From Microcebus murinus (taxonomy: Eukaryota > Chordata > Mammalia > Primates > Cheirogaleidae), in assembly GCF_040939455.1 (NCBI RefSeq), contig NC_134108.1, positions 8,709,501 to 8,773,500 on the forward strand: DNA of 64,000 bases, read 5' to 3'. The notes under the pieces are model-generated. The model saw nothing but the letters and a program-made list of their open reading frames with translations, ran no database searches and was not told the origin of the DNA. Position 1 is the stretch's first letter. Each line of letters begins with the position of its first letter. The position numbers and the translations under genes are program-made. This document shows positions 24,221-37,221 of this stretch, one piece after another.

Positions 24221-24607
24221 GTCTTAGTCCACTTTCTGCTGCTATAACAGAATACTACAGACGGGGTAATTTACAAAGAAAAGCTCACAATTCTGGAAGC
24301 TGGGAAGTCCAAGAGCATGATGCCGGCATGTGTTAAGAGTCATCCCATGGTGAAGGCCAGGAGGCAGAAGGCATCACATGGTGAGCAAGACTTTGAGATG
24401 GAACAGGAATTGGGACCAAACTTATCCTTTTATCAGGAGCCAACTCCCTCTAAAAATAATCCCCTCCTGTGGTAATGGCCTGAACCCATTGATGAAGCCT
24501 CTGCCCTCATGGCCTAATCACCTGTTAGAGGCCTCACCTCTCAACACTAGTACAATAGCAATTAAATTTCAACATGAGTTTAGAAGGGGACATTTAAACC
24601 ATAGCAA
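24221..24607 (-). mobile_element. MaLR-type LTR (MST/MLT group)
   Basis: Reverse-orientation MaLR LTR order: 'cttagtccactttctgctgc', 'ggggtaatttacaaagaaaa', 'catggcctaatcacctgtta', 'ttcaacatgagtttagaagg' and 'aaaccatagca'. About 390 bases with no internal region, so a solo LTR. Confidence 0.7.
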
Positions 24608-25648
24608 AAGCTACAATAGTTTTGAATAAAATAACAAAACATTAGTGAGAAAGGTTCTATATGTTAACTAGCATTTGTTTGTGTAATTTTAGGTAAAGGA
24701 AGAACGAGATAAAGCTACCTTGAAAGGCAACAAGTTTTACTGGAGGTATTAAAGAAAAGACCAGGCGACTGCTCAGCAGAGGTATAAGATATGGTAGAAA
24801 AGGTTCCGGCTTGGAAAGGTAGATGGACTGGTTTTGCCTTGATAGTCCTTGATCTTTTAAATAAAGTTATTAGATACATTGGTTAAGGATATCCATCTTT
24901 AACTATTTTAATAATGAGTACTATTTTTAGTTTTTAAAGTTACTATTTTAAGAAGTAAAAATATAAGTTGACAAATTTATATCTTTAAATGGTTTTCAGA
25001 TCACATACCAAAGGAATCATTATAAATTGAGTACATAATTATAGGCATGTAAGGTACCCTACAGGAAATTATCAGCTTCTGAAGTTCTGGCCTTGCAACC
25101 TTGAACACATAGAGTCACAATGATGAATATCAACTGGTATGACAGTAAGAAAAATATTTGTCTTTGATATCAGTTTTAAGAAAAGCATAGATTATATGTG
25201 AAAAATTTCAGAGGATGAGAAGATACACATTGATATTTCTTCATTTCCCTAAAGTAGAATTCTAAATATTAATTTTATTTCTCATAGTAAGACTGAAAGA
25301 AGGAATAGGAAGTTGGCTTAGAAAAATAAGTCAACACAAAGTCCACAGATTAAATAGTTTTCCTAGAAATTATTCTATTTTAGAAAAAAAATCAATCAAT
25401 CAATATATATATATATATATTTGTCTTAAATGGTACATACTTTCTCCTGACCTTTTTGCATCTCCTGAGCAATAGAAGAGATGCAGTGGAGTAGACTAGT
25501 TGCCTAGTAACCTGAAATTAGTGAAACATGTCCCCTTTTGTTGACTTGATTTTAAATCAAGCTCTTCAAGGGCAACTATGAGATACATGACAAAAATGTA
25601 AAAGCTCCAAGTGCTAGCGCCATGCAGTGAGCCTTAGGAACAAAGCTA

Positions 25649-25649
<1 letters not shown>
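24608..25649. other. No gene recognised
   Basis: AT-rich non-coding sequence; a short (AT)n run at about 25403-25420. Confidence 0.4.

Positions 25650-25701
<52 letters not shown>
25650..25701. repeat. (TG)n/(TA)n compound microsatellite
   Basis: A few TG units followed by about 20 TA units. The TA block is self-complementary and can extrude as a cruciform; likely length-variable. Confidence 0.95.
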
Positions 25702-25704
<3 letters not shown>

Positions 25705-25755
25705 CCACATATTAAGATATTGAGGTTGATTTGGAAAATATTGATTTTAGTCTAG

Positions 25756-26177
<422 letters not shown>

Positions 26178-26594
26178 TTAATTTTTTTTAATATAGTAAA
26201 GGGTGTATGGAAACATAAGGATGAATGTGAGGTCTAAGACCAAGAAAGCCTTTGTAAACTCTTTTACCCAGTGTTATCAAAAGAAGAAAAAAGATAGAGA
26301 GTCTGTAATCCCCAAAGATAGAAGTTTATAAACTAGGAAATTATATACTCTTTTGCCGATACAATGTAAACACATTATTTCTCTAGAAGAAATGAAGTCT
26401 GAAATTGAAACCAAATTCATTTATTTCAATGTCCTTCTTCCAAGAAGAAAAAAGTATAGGTTATAGTAGCATTTAATTTCCCTACCATGACACAGGGGTC
26501 AAAGTAAGGACAAATTCTAGAGCATGGAAGTTTGGATCCCCCCAGGTCCCTACCTTAACCTGCATCTGTGCTTTTTTTAAAAAATTATCATCAT

Positions 26595-26757
26595 CATTAT
26601 TATTATTATTTTGGAGACAGAGTCTCACTCTGTTGCCCAGGCTGGAATAGAATCACTATTCACAGGTGTGATCATTGCACACTCCAATCTGGAACCCCGG
26701 GCTCAAGCAATCCTCCAGTCTCAGCCTCCTGAGTAGCTGGGACCACAGGCAGGTCCA
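26595..26757 (-). mobile_element. Alu monomer with (ATT)n-expanded tail
   Basis: A single reverse-complement arm ('agtctcactctgttgcccag', 'tcctgagtagctgggaccac') preceded by (ATT)n at about 26595-26612, a tail that evolved into a microsatellite. Confidence 0.8.
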
Positions 26758-27014
26758 GCTGTGTCTGTGCTTTTAAAACTCTTGGTCAGAGCTCCTCCTA
26801 CTGGAGTAACTTGTTCAGCACCATGTCATATCAGACTGGATCAAGATTCATATTTTTAACACGTGACACAATGTTGCAGATTCAATAAACCACAAATTCC
26901 ACCTTTGTGGCAGGGGAAAAGATTTCACATTAAATGTTGATTTTTTTTAAAATCCATATCACCTTTTGCACTTACCTTATAATTGATCTGTACACTGAGA
27001 TTTTGGTTAACATT
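26758..27014. other. No gene recognised
   Basis: Short non-coding spacer between two SINE fragments. Confidence 0.35.
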
Positions 27015-27245
27015 TACACAGGGCTTATGACTTGCCTGGCAGTATTCTAACTGCTTAAATATAATTTCTGTAACCCTTTCAACAACTGTATAAGAGACGT
27101 ATTACTAATCTTCATTTCATGGGTGGGAAACTGAAATACAGAAGTGATTTTTGAAAAACAAAACAACTTGCCCAATATCATAAAGCTAGTAAATAATGGA
27201 CTCAGGATTTGAGTCTGACCCCAGACCCCAATGCTCTTAGTTACC
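27015..27245 (-). mobile_element. MIR SINE
   Basis: Reverse-complement MIR: 'cttcatttcatgggtgggaa', 'cttgcccaatatcataaagc', 'aataatggactcaggatttg' and 'aatgctcttagttacc'. Old and diverged. Confidence 0.75.
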
Positions 27246-27334
27246 TGGTCTCCTAAACCTGGAGTAACGGAGGATGTCACAATAAGTATTGAACAGATTC
27301 TAAAGAGTTAAGAGTCAGTGGTGTTGAGATGATC

Positions 27335-27725
27335 TTTTAAAATAGTTTTTTTAAATTGTTGTTGAGATATAGTCAACATACAATAAAATGAACAAAACCT
27401 ACATGTTCAGTTGTATGATTTTCACAAATGTATATGTGAGTGCAAACATCACCCACGATAAGAAATAGCTTATTTCCACCCAACCAGGAAGTTCCCCTGG
27501 GCCCTATTACAGTCATACCTCACCATCTTTCCCTCACCCCCAAACCCAAAACCACAGTTCTAAGTTTCATTACCGTAAATTATTTTTGTCTGTTTTTTAT
27601 TTTTTTATTTATTTATTTTTTTGTCTGTTTTTTAATGTCATATACATGGAATAATGTATGCTTTCTTTTGTACCTGGCTTCATTCTGCCACTATTAGCTT
27701 TCTGAGATTCATTCATGTTACTAGG
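27335..27725 (-). mobile_element. Old LINE-1 (L1M-type) 3' UTR fragment
   Basis: Reverse-complement phrases 'gttgagatatagtcaacata', 'gaagttcccctgggccc'-type text and 'atacatggaataatgtatgc'. A TTTAT-rich insertion with a repeated 'ttgtctgttttttatttttt'-like word lies at about 27588-27635. Confidence 0.6.
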
Positions 27726-28829
27726 TGTCAGTAATTGGTTCCTGTTTGATTGGCAAGTGTCTCAGTGTCAGAGAGAAGCTACATCTTACAAGTTTTACTA
27801 AATGGAACTGGAAGTTTGAACTATTTTTTAAAATCTTATAATTTTGTGTGACCTGAAAGTTTACTAAACATGGTTAAAACTTTATTTTGAATTAATACCT
27901 ATTAAAATGAATATTAAATGCAGCATAAAAAGAGATTCAAACTTTGCCCATAACAGAGTCTTTTATGAAAATACAAGTGGTCGCTGGTCCCCACCTCCTG
28001 TCGCCCTAACCTTCCACAGCATGGAGCCACTGCAGGGGCAAAGGAAAGCTCCCCAGGGCGGGAGAAGAAAGGGGAGGCCCAGGTTCTAGGGCACAGCCCT
28101 GGGGAGCTACAGACGCCCTGAGAGAAGGAGGGGACTGAGGGGCAGGTCACAGTCCGTTTTGTTGTCTAAGAGTCACACCACTCTGTGAACCCCCATCTAT
28201 ATCATACGCTATCCCTTGATGGAGAACACATGATCCAACTTGCTAGGAACCCCAATGGCCCTAAGCCATACTGCTGTCATTCTACGTTGATTCCGTTTTC
28301 TTTTGTGGCTGAGTATAAATTGAATACAGTCCATCTTTGTCCCTCCTTCTTTTTTTTTTTACTATACACTAGTGGCTATTTCCTACGTCTGTCTCCATAT
28401 CTGTAGCTCACACAGCCTATTGTCCTCATAGACAATTAATTTATCAGACTTTTATTTTTCCTCAATGTAAAAGGACTAATATAGACACTACATGTTTAAA
28501 GGGACTTCTAGTTTTTCGCTAACAGAACAATGATATAAAACAAGCTCACCCAAATTTATAACAAAAATATTAATGCCCCAAAGAGATACATAGGCAAACA
28601 ACATGCCCAGATAATCGGTAAGAGGGAATAGTCAAAACTGCAGCTAGTACCGCACACTGACTTCCAGACCTACATTGTTACGCCACATTTATTCTCCCAA
28701 ACACCAAACCTCATGTCCTAGTGCCACTGGGTTTCTGTCCCGCATGAACTCAGCTTCTACATTCCCAAGTCAAGCACATTTTCCTCTTTAACCCTTCTTC
28801 AGTTGCTTGCTGAATGGTTTAACCATTCC
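27726..28829. other. No gene recognised
   Basis: Non-coding. A GC-rich patch at about 27.98-28.15 kb has no recognisable exon. Confidence 0.4.
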
Positions 28830-29685
28830 TCTCTTTCTCCTCCCACCCATCCTCCTAGATGTTATACCTTTGTTCTACTCTTTTCCATCTCCATGGCAAC
28901 CTCAACAGTGGAGAGCCCCGCATGTTTCACCTGGTGTGTGGAGACAACTTCCTAACCAGATCTGCTTCCGCTCCCCCCCCCACTCCATTCATTCTGCATA
29001 CTCCTGCCAGTGGCTTTCACCTTTCTAAAAAGATACCAGAAGCAAATCTACATCAGAATCTATAATCAGAAAAAAATGAAGGCGAATCATGAAATTATTT
29101 TGTTTAAAATGTTTCTGTAGCTTCCCATTGCCCACAGCAGCAGTCCCCAACATTTTTGGCACCAGGTTTCACGAAAGAAAATTTTTCCACAGACGGTGGG
29201 GACAGGGGGAGGAGAAGCTCTGCAGCCCAGGGGTGGGGGACCACAGGCCTGTAGGATGAAATCCAAACTTTTTATCATAAAATACCAAGTCCTAAAGGAC
29301 CTCCTCTCCTGCCACTCTCCCAAACAGACCCTATTTGTCCTCACGCCTTACTAAACAGCTTGAGTTCTTGGAATGTGACGCACACCTTGACTGTGTGCCC
29401 ACGTCACTGTTTCTGCTTGAAGTCCCTCTTCTTCCCCGATGCCTGGCAAGTTACTCATTCTTTCCCTTTCAGTATGAATGTTACTTCTGTGAAGTTTCAA
29501 GCAGAATTAGATGCTCCCACCTGTCTTGTACAGCATCTTATAAATACTTAATTACAATATTTACCATATTCTGGTCTCTTTCCTGCACTGGAGTCTAAGC
29601 TTAGCGGCAACATGGACTTTGTTTTCATCTCCTTGGACCCCTAGCACAGTACCTGTTTGCTGAATGATGAAAGCAGACATTCTGA
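28830..29685 (+). mobile_element. L2 LINE 3' region, interrupted
   Basis: Colinear with the L2 3' end: 'tgtagcttcccattgcccac', then (after the hAT insertion at 29138-29246) 'gatgaaatccaaactt', 'gacctcctctcctgcc', a pyrimidine-rich stretch, 'ctggagtctaagcttagcgg' and a 'cctagcacagtacctgtttg' tail. The left limit is uncertain. Confidence 0.6.
29138..29246. mobile_element. Short hAT-type element inserted in L2
   Basis: The left end CAGCAGTCCCCAACATTTTTGG and right end GGTGGGGGACCAC are imperfect inverted terminal sequences. The interior 'ttttccacagacggtgggga' belongs to the same hAT-type group as 146-499. L2 sequence resumes on either side, so this is an insertion into the older LINE. Confidence 0.55.
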
Positions 29686-29714
29686 TTGGTGTACCATGAA
29701 ACTAGTGCGCTTGG

Positions 29715-29985
29715 ACATTGCTGGTGGCATTTTCACCTGCTACCATCATTTTGGAAAGCAATTTTAGAAACATACATCAAGGACAGTAAAATATTGATAT
29801 TCTGTAACCCAGTGACTCTATATATAGAAATCTTAAGAAAATGATCCAAAATTTTTTTGTACAAGTCACTCACCATTGTGTTACTTAGATACTCAAAATA
29901 TTGGAAACCACCTAAATTCCAGCAATAGGGAAATGGCTAAATAAATTATGACACAATACAAAGGAACATTGCAGTCTTTAAAATT
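29715..29985 (+). mobile_element. Old LINE-1 ORF2 3' fragment
   Basis: Matches the degraded end of LINE-1 ORF2: 'tttggaaagcaattttagaa', 'cccagtgactctatatatag' and 'ccagcaatagggaaatggct'. Non-coding. Confidence 0.65.
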
Positions 29986-30234
29986 TGCAACTTTTAAGGA
30001 ACCCAGGGCAACATGGAAAACTGCTTATCATACACCAGCATAGGCTGCACATTTACACTCGCACTCTGATTGCAGTAGTTCCCCCAGGTGGCCCCAGCAC
30101 CTTGCTAAGACCAGGTCTGCTTCTGGGATTGTCAGGGGCAGGCAGAGCAAGCAAACTGAGTAACCTGAGTCCAAACCAAAATCCTTCCAGGACAGCAGAA
30201 AGTCAGAAGATACAGAAACCAGGTGCAATTGCTA

Positions 30235-30425
30235 AGTTCAACATGGGGTGGGTGACCTGCAGCCTTGGGGTCCTTGAGTGCAGCCTTTTGACTGCATCCA
30301 AATTGTACAGAACAAATCTTTTTAATAAAGGGATTTGTTCGGTGAGGTTTGGATTCAGTCAAGGGGCTGCACTTGGAGATCTGGTGGTCCACGTGTGGCC
30401 TTAAAGCCATAGGTTCCCCAACTTG
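30235..30425. mobile_element. Palindromic non-autonomous DNA element
   Basis: Two arms of about 45 bases, 'gtgcagccttttgactgcat'... and ...'gattcagtcaaggggctgca', are reverse complements with a few mismatches, around a centre at about 30329 ('ttttaataaagg'). Weaker inverted similarity extends outwards to about 90 bases per side. Long-palindrome elements of this kind are usually fold-back hAT derivatives. The family was not identified. Confidence 0.55.
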
Positions 30426-33400
30426 GGGGCCTGTGAACACTGTTGGTCTCGTGAGGCCCTGCTGCTGAAAAGATGCAAGGCACGGGGTCAAGGCAGGCAG
30501 CAGTCAGTAAGGCGCTCTGTGCATAAGGGAAAAAGGACCCAACCTCCACCCTCTGGGTTCAAGCACGGAGGAAACCGTTCTGGATGCACCATTTGGCCAA
30601 AGTAGAGTTCATGGTGAGCTGGGCTCTGAATGAGGTGGGCAGATCCTACTTCAAGGGGCCGGAGGTTGAAGGCCAGTTCTGACGCTTTCTAGGATGTGGT
30701 CCTTCTTCCCTAAATGCAGCGCCTGGGATGTGTCACTGGGCCAGGAGATGTCCGCGGAGCTGCAGGGCACACCAGAGAAGATTTGAAGGAGATACGCCAA
30801 AATGCTAATTTGGGTTGGATTAAGGTAGTGAGGTAGTGGCTGATGTTTTTATTTTCTTATTTTTCTGTAATGTGATTATATTATTTTTATAAGGAGAAAA
30901 TTAACATTTAAAATAAGAAATGGACCTCTAATGACTCTAGAGCCAGTAACAGGCTGGCTCTGCTACAGTGCTGTAGAAGATCAGCAAATGAAGCCGTTTT
31001 CTTGACTGACACAGCTGGAGGGAGCCTATTCCCTGGGCGGGAGTGGCTGCCCTGCTGTGTGCGCACACATCTTTTCTGTGCTACGGGGGTCCAGGTCACA
31101 GCTTATGGCTGCTCAGGGCACCCTGCGGACATGGGAGCCAAGGCTGGAATCCTGCAGAAGGGGCACCTTCCTCTTTACCGAAAAGCACTGACCAGTAGCA
31201 AAGCCAGGCTCTTGCCACCTTTGTCTAAGTCGCACAAAGACATTGTACATGGCAGCTCCACGCTTCCCCTCTGTAAAGCAGGGCCTCTCAGAATTTGCAT
31301 TTCATTTACTAATAGAACATTGAGCCTATTTCTTGTGAAGTAATGAGCCTGGCTTTATTTTGTTAAGGGTGTATTTGCCCCTCTCTGGACTGGGTGACAT
31401 TATAAAGCTCCTTCATATTAGCACCATACCCACATCACTTGTTTTTAGACCCCAGGTTCCCCCCAGAATTGGGGTGGGAGAAGAAAGGAGACTTCTAGGT
31501 CCACGTCTAAATGCGCTAGGTGGATCAACAGCCAGATAATGAGTGCTAGGGAGAGACCCTCATCTGACCCCCTAATTTGCCATTTCTGTGGTTCCCCAAG
31601 TCAGCCTTCAAATCCTCTCCCTGTCCCAGAATGGCTCCTTTGTGGCAGTCCTCCCGAACTTTCACGTGAGTAAGACTCACCTGGGAACTCACTACAATGC
31701 AGGCTCTGGTTTGGGTGAGTTGGGCAGGCAATCCCAGGTGGGGGCCAAAGCTGCTGGTCTGGAGACCAGCCTTGGTTTATCGGGGCTCTAGGGCCTTCCA
31801 GACCCTGTGTGGGGCAGAAAAGGAACTGGGGGCTTCCCAGAGAAACCTGGCTACTGGAGGGAGAGGGTCCTTCCTCCACAGGGCTGCTGCTTTTCAGGTG
31901 AATTGTGGATGTGGGTGGGGACGTCCTAAAACACTCCAGCCTGGCAGCCACCAAAATGTGGTTTTCTGGGGAAGAAGAGGCCTCTACTGCGACGCCTCTG
32001 AGGCTCCTGGCTTCACAAGAAGAGAGGAAGGTGCAGACAGGAAGGAGCAGAGGGGATGAACAGCCCTTTGTTCATTGCTTAAGGCACGGAGCTGGGGCTC
32101 TAGGAGTGCCGGGGTTCCTAGGAACGGGTGCTCCCCGGGAGACTGTGAGAGAGAAAACAGGCAGCTCCCACCTCTGAAGCAGAACAACCTCTGGGAGGAG
32201 ATAAAGAATCACCAACAGAATAAACTTCCATTTTTCTTATGAGCTTTATTAAATACCTAATTCAACCTAATATGGGTTTTAAGAAAACAGAAATCATTAT
32301 CACCTACAAAGGAGACATATTTTTTTCACATCACTCCTTCTGCATAATTCCTTCTAAGGATACAATTTAGAACATGTAAAATGTTCATGTCAACACATTT
32401 AGAATCCTATGCTTGTTTATCTTGCTGTGTTGATTAATATTTTTGGCTATACCTGCTTAATTATCATTGAATAATGTTCCTTTCCGGCTTCTGCCAGTCA
32501 TTTATGTTCATTTTAGAATTTTCAATAGTGAAATATAAACTAAAATATCAATTTAACAGAGAGGAAGATACCTTTCCTAAAATTTTACTACTTATGAAGT
32601 ATTAGAACATTGTATTAAATAAAAATTTCTAAAATATGCAGCATGAATATTTTTTCTTTATTAAAGACAGTTAACTTTGCCAAATATGGGGGATTAAATT
32701 AAGCTGGAGATTAAATTCAAGTTTTTGTGACCTTAAGATTGTAATAGCTATTAGACTCTTGTAGGAACAAGCATGCCAAGAGAATTGAATATATCTTTTC
32801 TGCCTAACTATATGCCAAACATGATCAATTGATAGGTCAGTTGGTGTATTTATGTGATGTCTATAATGCCATTCAAGAAAACCGTCTTGGGTTTGGGGAG
32901 GAAGCCAGCACATGTGCTATAAAGCAATCAGTTCAAGAAATGGGAGTATTAGACACTTGATAATGATGAGGAGAAAGACATTGATGACAATGAATCTTTA
33001 TCTTTTACAGGGAAACTGCAGTCAGTTTTGTTTCATTTATTCTTTGGGAGACAGATGCATGTAACACATATACAATATTCGTAACATATCCACATAGTCA
33101 TAGCCTCTGCCTCATTAAACATTTTCTTTAACTTTTATTTCTCCATTTTGTTGGTTAAATATGTTAATTACAGGACATATAGGTAATAACTCATAATCTC
33201 ATCTAGGTAGAGTTTTGGGTTTGGTTATAATTCCAGTTTTGGTTTTTTTTGTTTGTTTTTTTTTGGCATAGCTATACACATTCAAATTCATTGGTCTGAG
33301 TCAAAAGGTTTTTTTCTCAATGAAATGTTAATCATTCTTATAATCAAGAGCTGGAAACATGTAGTTTTCCTTAGATTTAACCTGATCAGTCTGACATCGA

Positions 33401-34254
33401 AGGGAGTCCAGACTTTGAGAGAGAGAAATGGAGATTTCAGTATCTGTGATGCAAGATGGATTACATACAAATTTACATTTGACATTTTAATTGGGTTTAA
33501 GCTCTCTCTGTAATAGCATATTATGCCACAGATAATTGTTCAATCAAATAAGTATTCCTTGCCGGAGTACTCCATGAGTTTCTCAGTCACAAAATGAAGG
33601 ATAAATAATATCAGCGGTGGTAGGAGGAGTAAAACAGGGTATGATAATGGAATAATACTTTTTCACTTGGTGATTGTTTTTCATTTCCCACCTAGATTCA
33701 AAAGGATTTGAGGCTGTACTCCCTACTTTCTCCAGAAATGAGATTATTTATAAATCTATTTAGAGACATGGAAATCTTCAAAACTTAACAATTAAGACCT
33801 TTTTTTAGTAGCCACAGTGCTCAAGTAGATCTTCTCTGGTTCTAGCATACAACAGTACAGCTCGTAACAGTCACAATAACCATCTGCACAGACTCTCTCC
33901 TGTGACCAAATCACGGGTCAGAGGGTTGGCCGTGAACACAGGGTTAGAACAAAGCAAGTGAATGTTCACATACAAAGTGTGCAAGGGAATGAACATCTGC
34001 AGGGAAACAGAGCAACGGGACTGTCTCCACTGTATTTTTATCTACCCCATTTGACTCTTTGCTTTGGAAGTTAGATATGTGCCTTCCTGGGAAGTACCAT
34101 GCAAGACGCTGGAGAACACATGGGAGTCATGGGATGAACACGGCACATCTTAGAGCATCGATTTTCCTCAGAAGTTTTGAATGTTTGCACTTCTGTCACT
34201 GGCACGTGCAAGCAAATAACTAAATTCTGCTTTTCTGGGTTGCCAAGTAGGGAC
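30426..34254. other. No gene recognised
   Basis: Mostly unique-looking non-coding sequence, moderately GC-rich at 30.4-32.2 kb and AT-rich after that. A possible MER5-type fragment lies near 31655-31745 ('gtaagactcacctgggaact'). Open frames (for example 31601-31954 and 31697-32059) overlap on both strands and show no domain. Confidence 0.4.
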
Positions 34255-34345
34255 CAAGTCTGTTTCATTCAATGTATCCTGAGTCTGTTAGGCAGTGACT
34301 GGCATTTAGTGGGTGTGCAATAAATATTTGTTGAATAATGAACAA
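34255..34345 (+). mobile_element. L2/MIR-type 3' tail
   Basis: 'gtgactggcatttagtgggt' followed by 'gcaataaatatttgttgaat' is the shared L2/MIR 3' end. Confidence 0.6.
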
Positions 34346-34979
34346 AAAAAGCATGGATATTACTAACTTGATCATCTAATATTTTTACATAGAAGATTTG
34401 GTGAAGGTATGCTAATTTTCAAAGCCCATGAGTGTAAGTTAACTGGTTTTAGTGTATACCCTTTCTGTTGGCTGCCACATCAATACACATGGTTGTCCCC
34501 AGTCTGTTTGTATAATAATGCAATGCAACTTTGTCTTTCCAGCTACTTGGCTGGGTCAATGGGCCCTTCTTAGGAAATTAGGAATTGGGACTAAAAGGTC
34601 TTTGTATGCGTCTGGCAGGAATCTTGAACAGACAGATATAAACCTTAGACCTGTGGGCCACCATATTACCTCTTGAATTTAAGAGTGAGAAGCAGAGAAA
34701 GCTGGTCCTTGGCTGGAGGGAAGGTATGCCCAGAGGATGTCAAGAGCCGGAGAGCAGCAGGATGGTCTCCAGTTTCAGCTTAGCTGTGAGACTCACCTTC
34801 ACCCTTGTCCATGGGTTTCATGAGATACACCTTGATATTAATAATGAATTCCTCTTTTTTTTTTGGCTTAATCTAACTGAAGTACATATCTCTGTTAATT
34901 AGCGCCAAAAGAGACTAAACTATAACAACATGCTAGTGAATAAACTTTCAAATTTTCCAGTATGTATTGTATATCATGC
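34346..34979. other. No gene recognised
   Basis: Non-coding; nothing named. Confidence 0.35.
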
Positions 34980-35205
34980 ACTGTAACAAATGCATGTTAC
35001 ATGCTTTATTTTATTTAACCCTTAAAGCAACCCTATGAGGTAGGTATTCTTGTGATTATTACTTGCATTTTACAGATAAAGAAACCAAGATTTAGAAAAG
35101 TTTAGTAGTTTGCTCCAAATCACCAATTACTAAAAGGTAAAACTGGGATTCAAACACAGAATTCTTGATACCAAAATCCATGCTATTAACCATATGTTCT
35201 TGTTT
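34980..35205 (-). mobile_element. MIR SINE
   Basis: Reverse-complement MIR core: 'ttaaagcaaccctatgaggt', 'cattttacagataaagaaac' and 'aaactgggattcaaacacag'. Confidence 0.85.
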
Positions 35206-35209
35206 ATTA

Positions 35210-35970
35210 TTTATTAAATCAAATATGGGCATATTATATACTAGAACAAAATATTCACACTTAGAAACTTCTGGAAATCTTCAAGGATATACAAAAGCAG
35301 ACAGAATGTGTGATGAGCCCCACTCCAGAATGTGTGACCTACCCCACCCCAGCTTGAACCCTTGTCAACAATTTCCCAGTCTTGGTTGATATAGCTACCC
35401 CAACCCCACCCCACTATGGTTAATATCTTACAATCTTACATAAGCGTGGTGCGCTTGTCACAATGGACAAACCATAATTGCTACATCATTACTAAGTAAA
35501 CTGCAGGCTTTATATATTAATATATTGATTTTCTTAGTTTTCACCTCATGTCTTTTTCCTGTTCCCAGATCCCATCAGATTTACAATCTTAGGCCTATTC
35601 CACATTTAGTCATTATGTCTCTTTAGTCTCTTCTGGTCTGTAATAGTTTCTTGGTCTTGCCTTATTTTTCATGACCTTGACAGTTCTGAGTATTGGTCAG
35701 GTGTTTCATAGAATTCCCTTCAATTTGTGTTTGTCTGATGCTTTTTCTCATGGTAAGATTGGAGTTATGATGCTTTAGGAAGAAGACCGTAGAAGTGAAA
35801 TGTCATTCTCATCACATCGAATTAGAGGAACATGTTCCCAACATGACTGATCACTGAGTTAATCTTGCTCAGCTGGCTAAGGTGGTTTTTCCAGGTTTTG
35901 ACACTGCACAGTTACTTATTTTCCCTTCCTAGAATCTACTCTTTGGAAGCAAGCCACTCACTGCAGCCTC
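35210..35970 (-). mobile_element. Old LINE-1 (L1M-type) 3' UTR
   Basis: Reverse-complement old LINE-1 3' UTR: 'ttacaatcttacataagcgt', 'taattgctacatcattacta' and 'ttcatagaattcccttcaat'. A direct duplication of 'gaatgtgtgatgagccccac' / 'gaatgtgtgacctaccccac' sits at 35308-35347. Confidence 0.55.
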
Positions 35971-36094
35971 TACTCCAGGGGGGTTGGTAGGGGACTAAGC
36001 TGTACCTCCTGGTCTAGACAGTGTCCACATAGATTATTTGGGATTCTTCTGTAAGAAAGACCCCAGGTGATTTTAGAAGTTGAGAGTCGTGATC

Positions 36095-36520
36095 TAAGCC
36101 CATCATGGTGATTCCATTCCTCTTTGCCAGGGAGTGGGCTGGGATGGACCTGTGGGAAGGTTCTGGGGAAGATCTTTCTCCCTGGTGAAAAGTAACAGAT
36201 ACACCAGGAGGAAGTTTTCCCTTATTGTCTCTGCAGGCAAGTGGAGCCTTCCTTTCCCTGTTTGGGCTGCTGCTGTGAGCACGTTAATCCTTGGAGTGAC
36301 AGGAGACAAGGTTCTATCTGATGACCAGGAGGCAGTAAGCCAAGGACAAAAAGCTGATACTATTAGGGTGGCAGAATAGAAGAGGGGTTCCCCCTGGAAC
36401 TATTTGCCTCCAGACCTCTTGTTATAATATATGGGAGAATGAAACTTCTTTATTGTTTAAGTCACTCTTACTTGGCGTTCTGTTATTTGAAGTCAAAGCA
36501 TTCTGCATTCTGATACTGGT
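36095..36520 (+). mobile_element. Possible ancient LTR-like repeat
   Basis: The 3' part ('ctccagacctcttgttataa', 'ttctttattgtttaagtcac') resembles the polyadenylation end of ancient mammalian LTRs. The 5' part is too diverged to assign. Confidence 0.35.
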
Positions 36521-36840
36521 ACCTCATCCATCTTTTGTAGAACTGTATCTATCCTCCACATATAAGATATGATATACATTTAATAATTTTTGAATGAATG
36601 AATTGAAGGTATTATAATAACCATAGAATAACAATATAACTAATGCCAGTATATTTTGCAGTTAGGTACTGTACTCCTGTTTCTTCTCTCAAACACAATA
36701 AAGCTGTATAAATTCTGTCACTAGAGAAAACATTTATTAGTGTGAATATATGATAGTGGTAAAGTTTTTGATGTATGTTTACCAAGTTTAAATTGAGGTT
36801 TAGTAAATATATAGTTATTTATGAATTTTTAGGATTTATT

Positions 36841-37174
36841 TATTTATTTTTTTTGAGACAGAGTCTTACTCTGTTGGCCGGGCCAGACTGCCGTGGCACC
36901 AGACTAGCTCACAGCAACCTCAAACTCCTAGGCTCAAGCAATCCTTCTGCCTCAGCCTCCCCAGTAGCTTGGACTACAGGCATGCGCCACCATGCCTGGG
37001 TAATTTTTGTCTATATATTTTTAGTTGTCCAGCTAATTTCTTTCTATTTTTTTTTAGTAAAGATGGTGTCTCGCTCTTGCTCAGGCTGGTCTCAAACTCC
37101 TGAGCTCAAACGATCCACCCGCCTCAGCCTCCCAGAGTGCTAGGATTACAGGTGTGAGCTACCGCGCCCGACCA
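36841..37174 (-). mobile_element. Dimeric strepsirrhine Alu with 17-bp target duplication
   Basis: Reverse complement with T-run, 'gagacagagtcttactctgt', AT-rich linker and end 'ctaccgcgcccgacc'. AATTTTTAGGATTTATT at 36824-36840 recurs exactly at 37175-37191, a perfect target duplication. Confidence 0.97.
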
Positions 37175-37221
37175 AATTTTTAGGATTTATTAACCAAAGT
37201 ATCTCTAGTGTGGTTGAGGCA

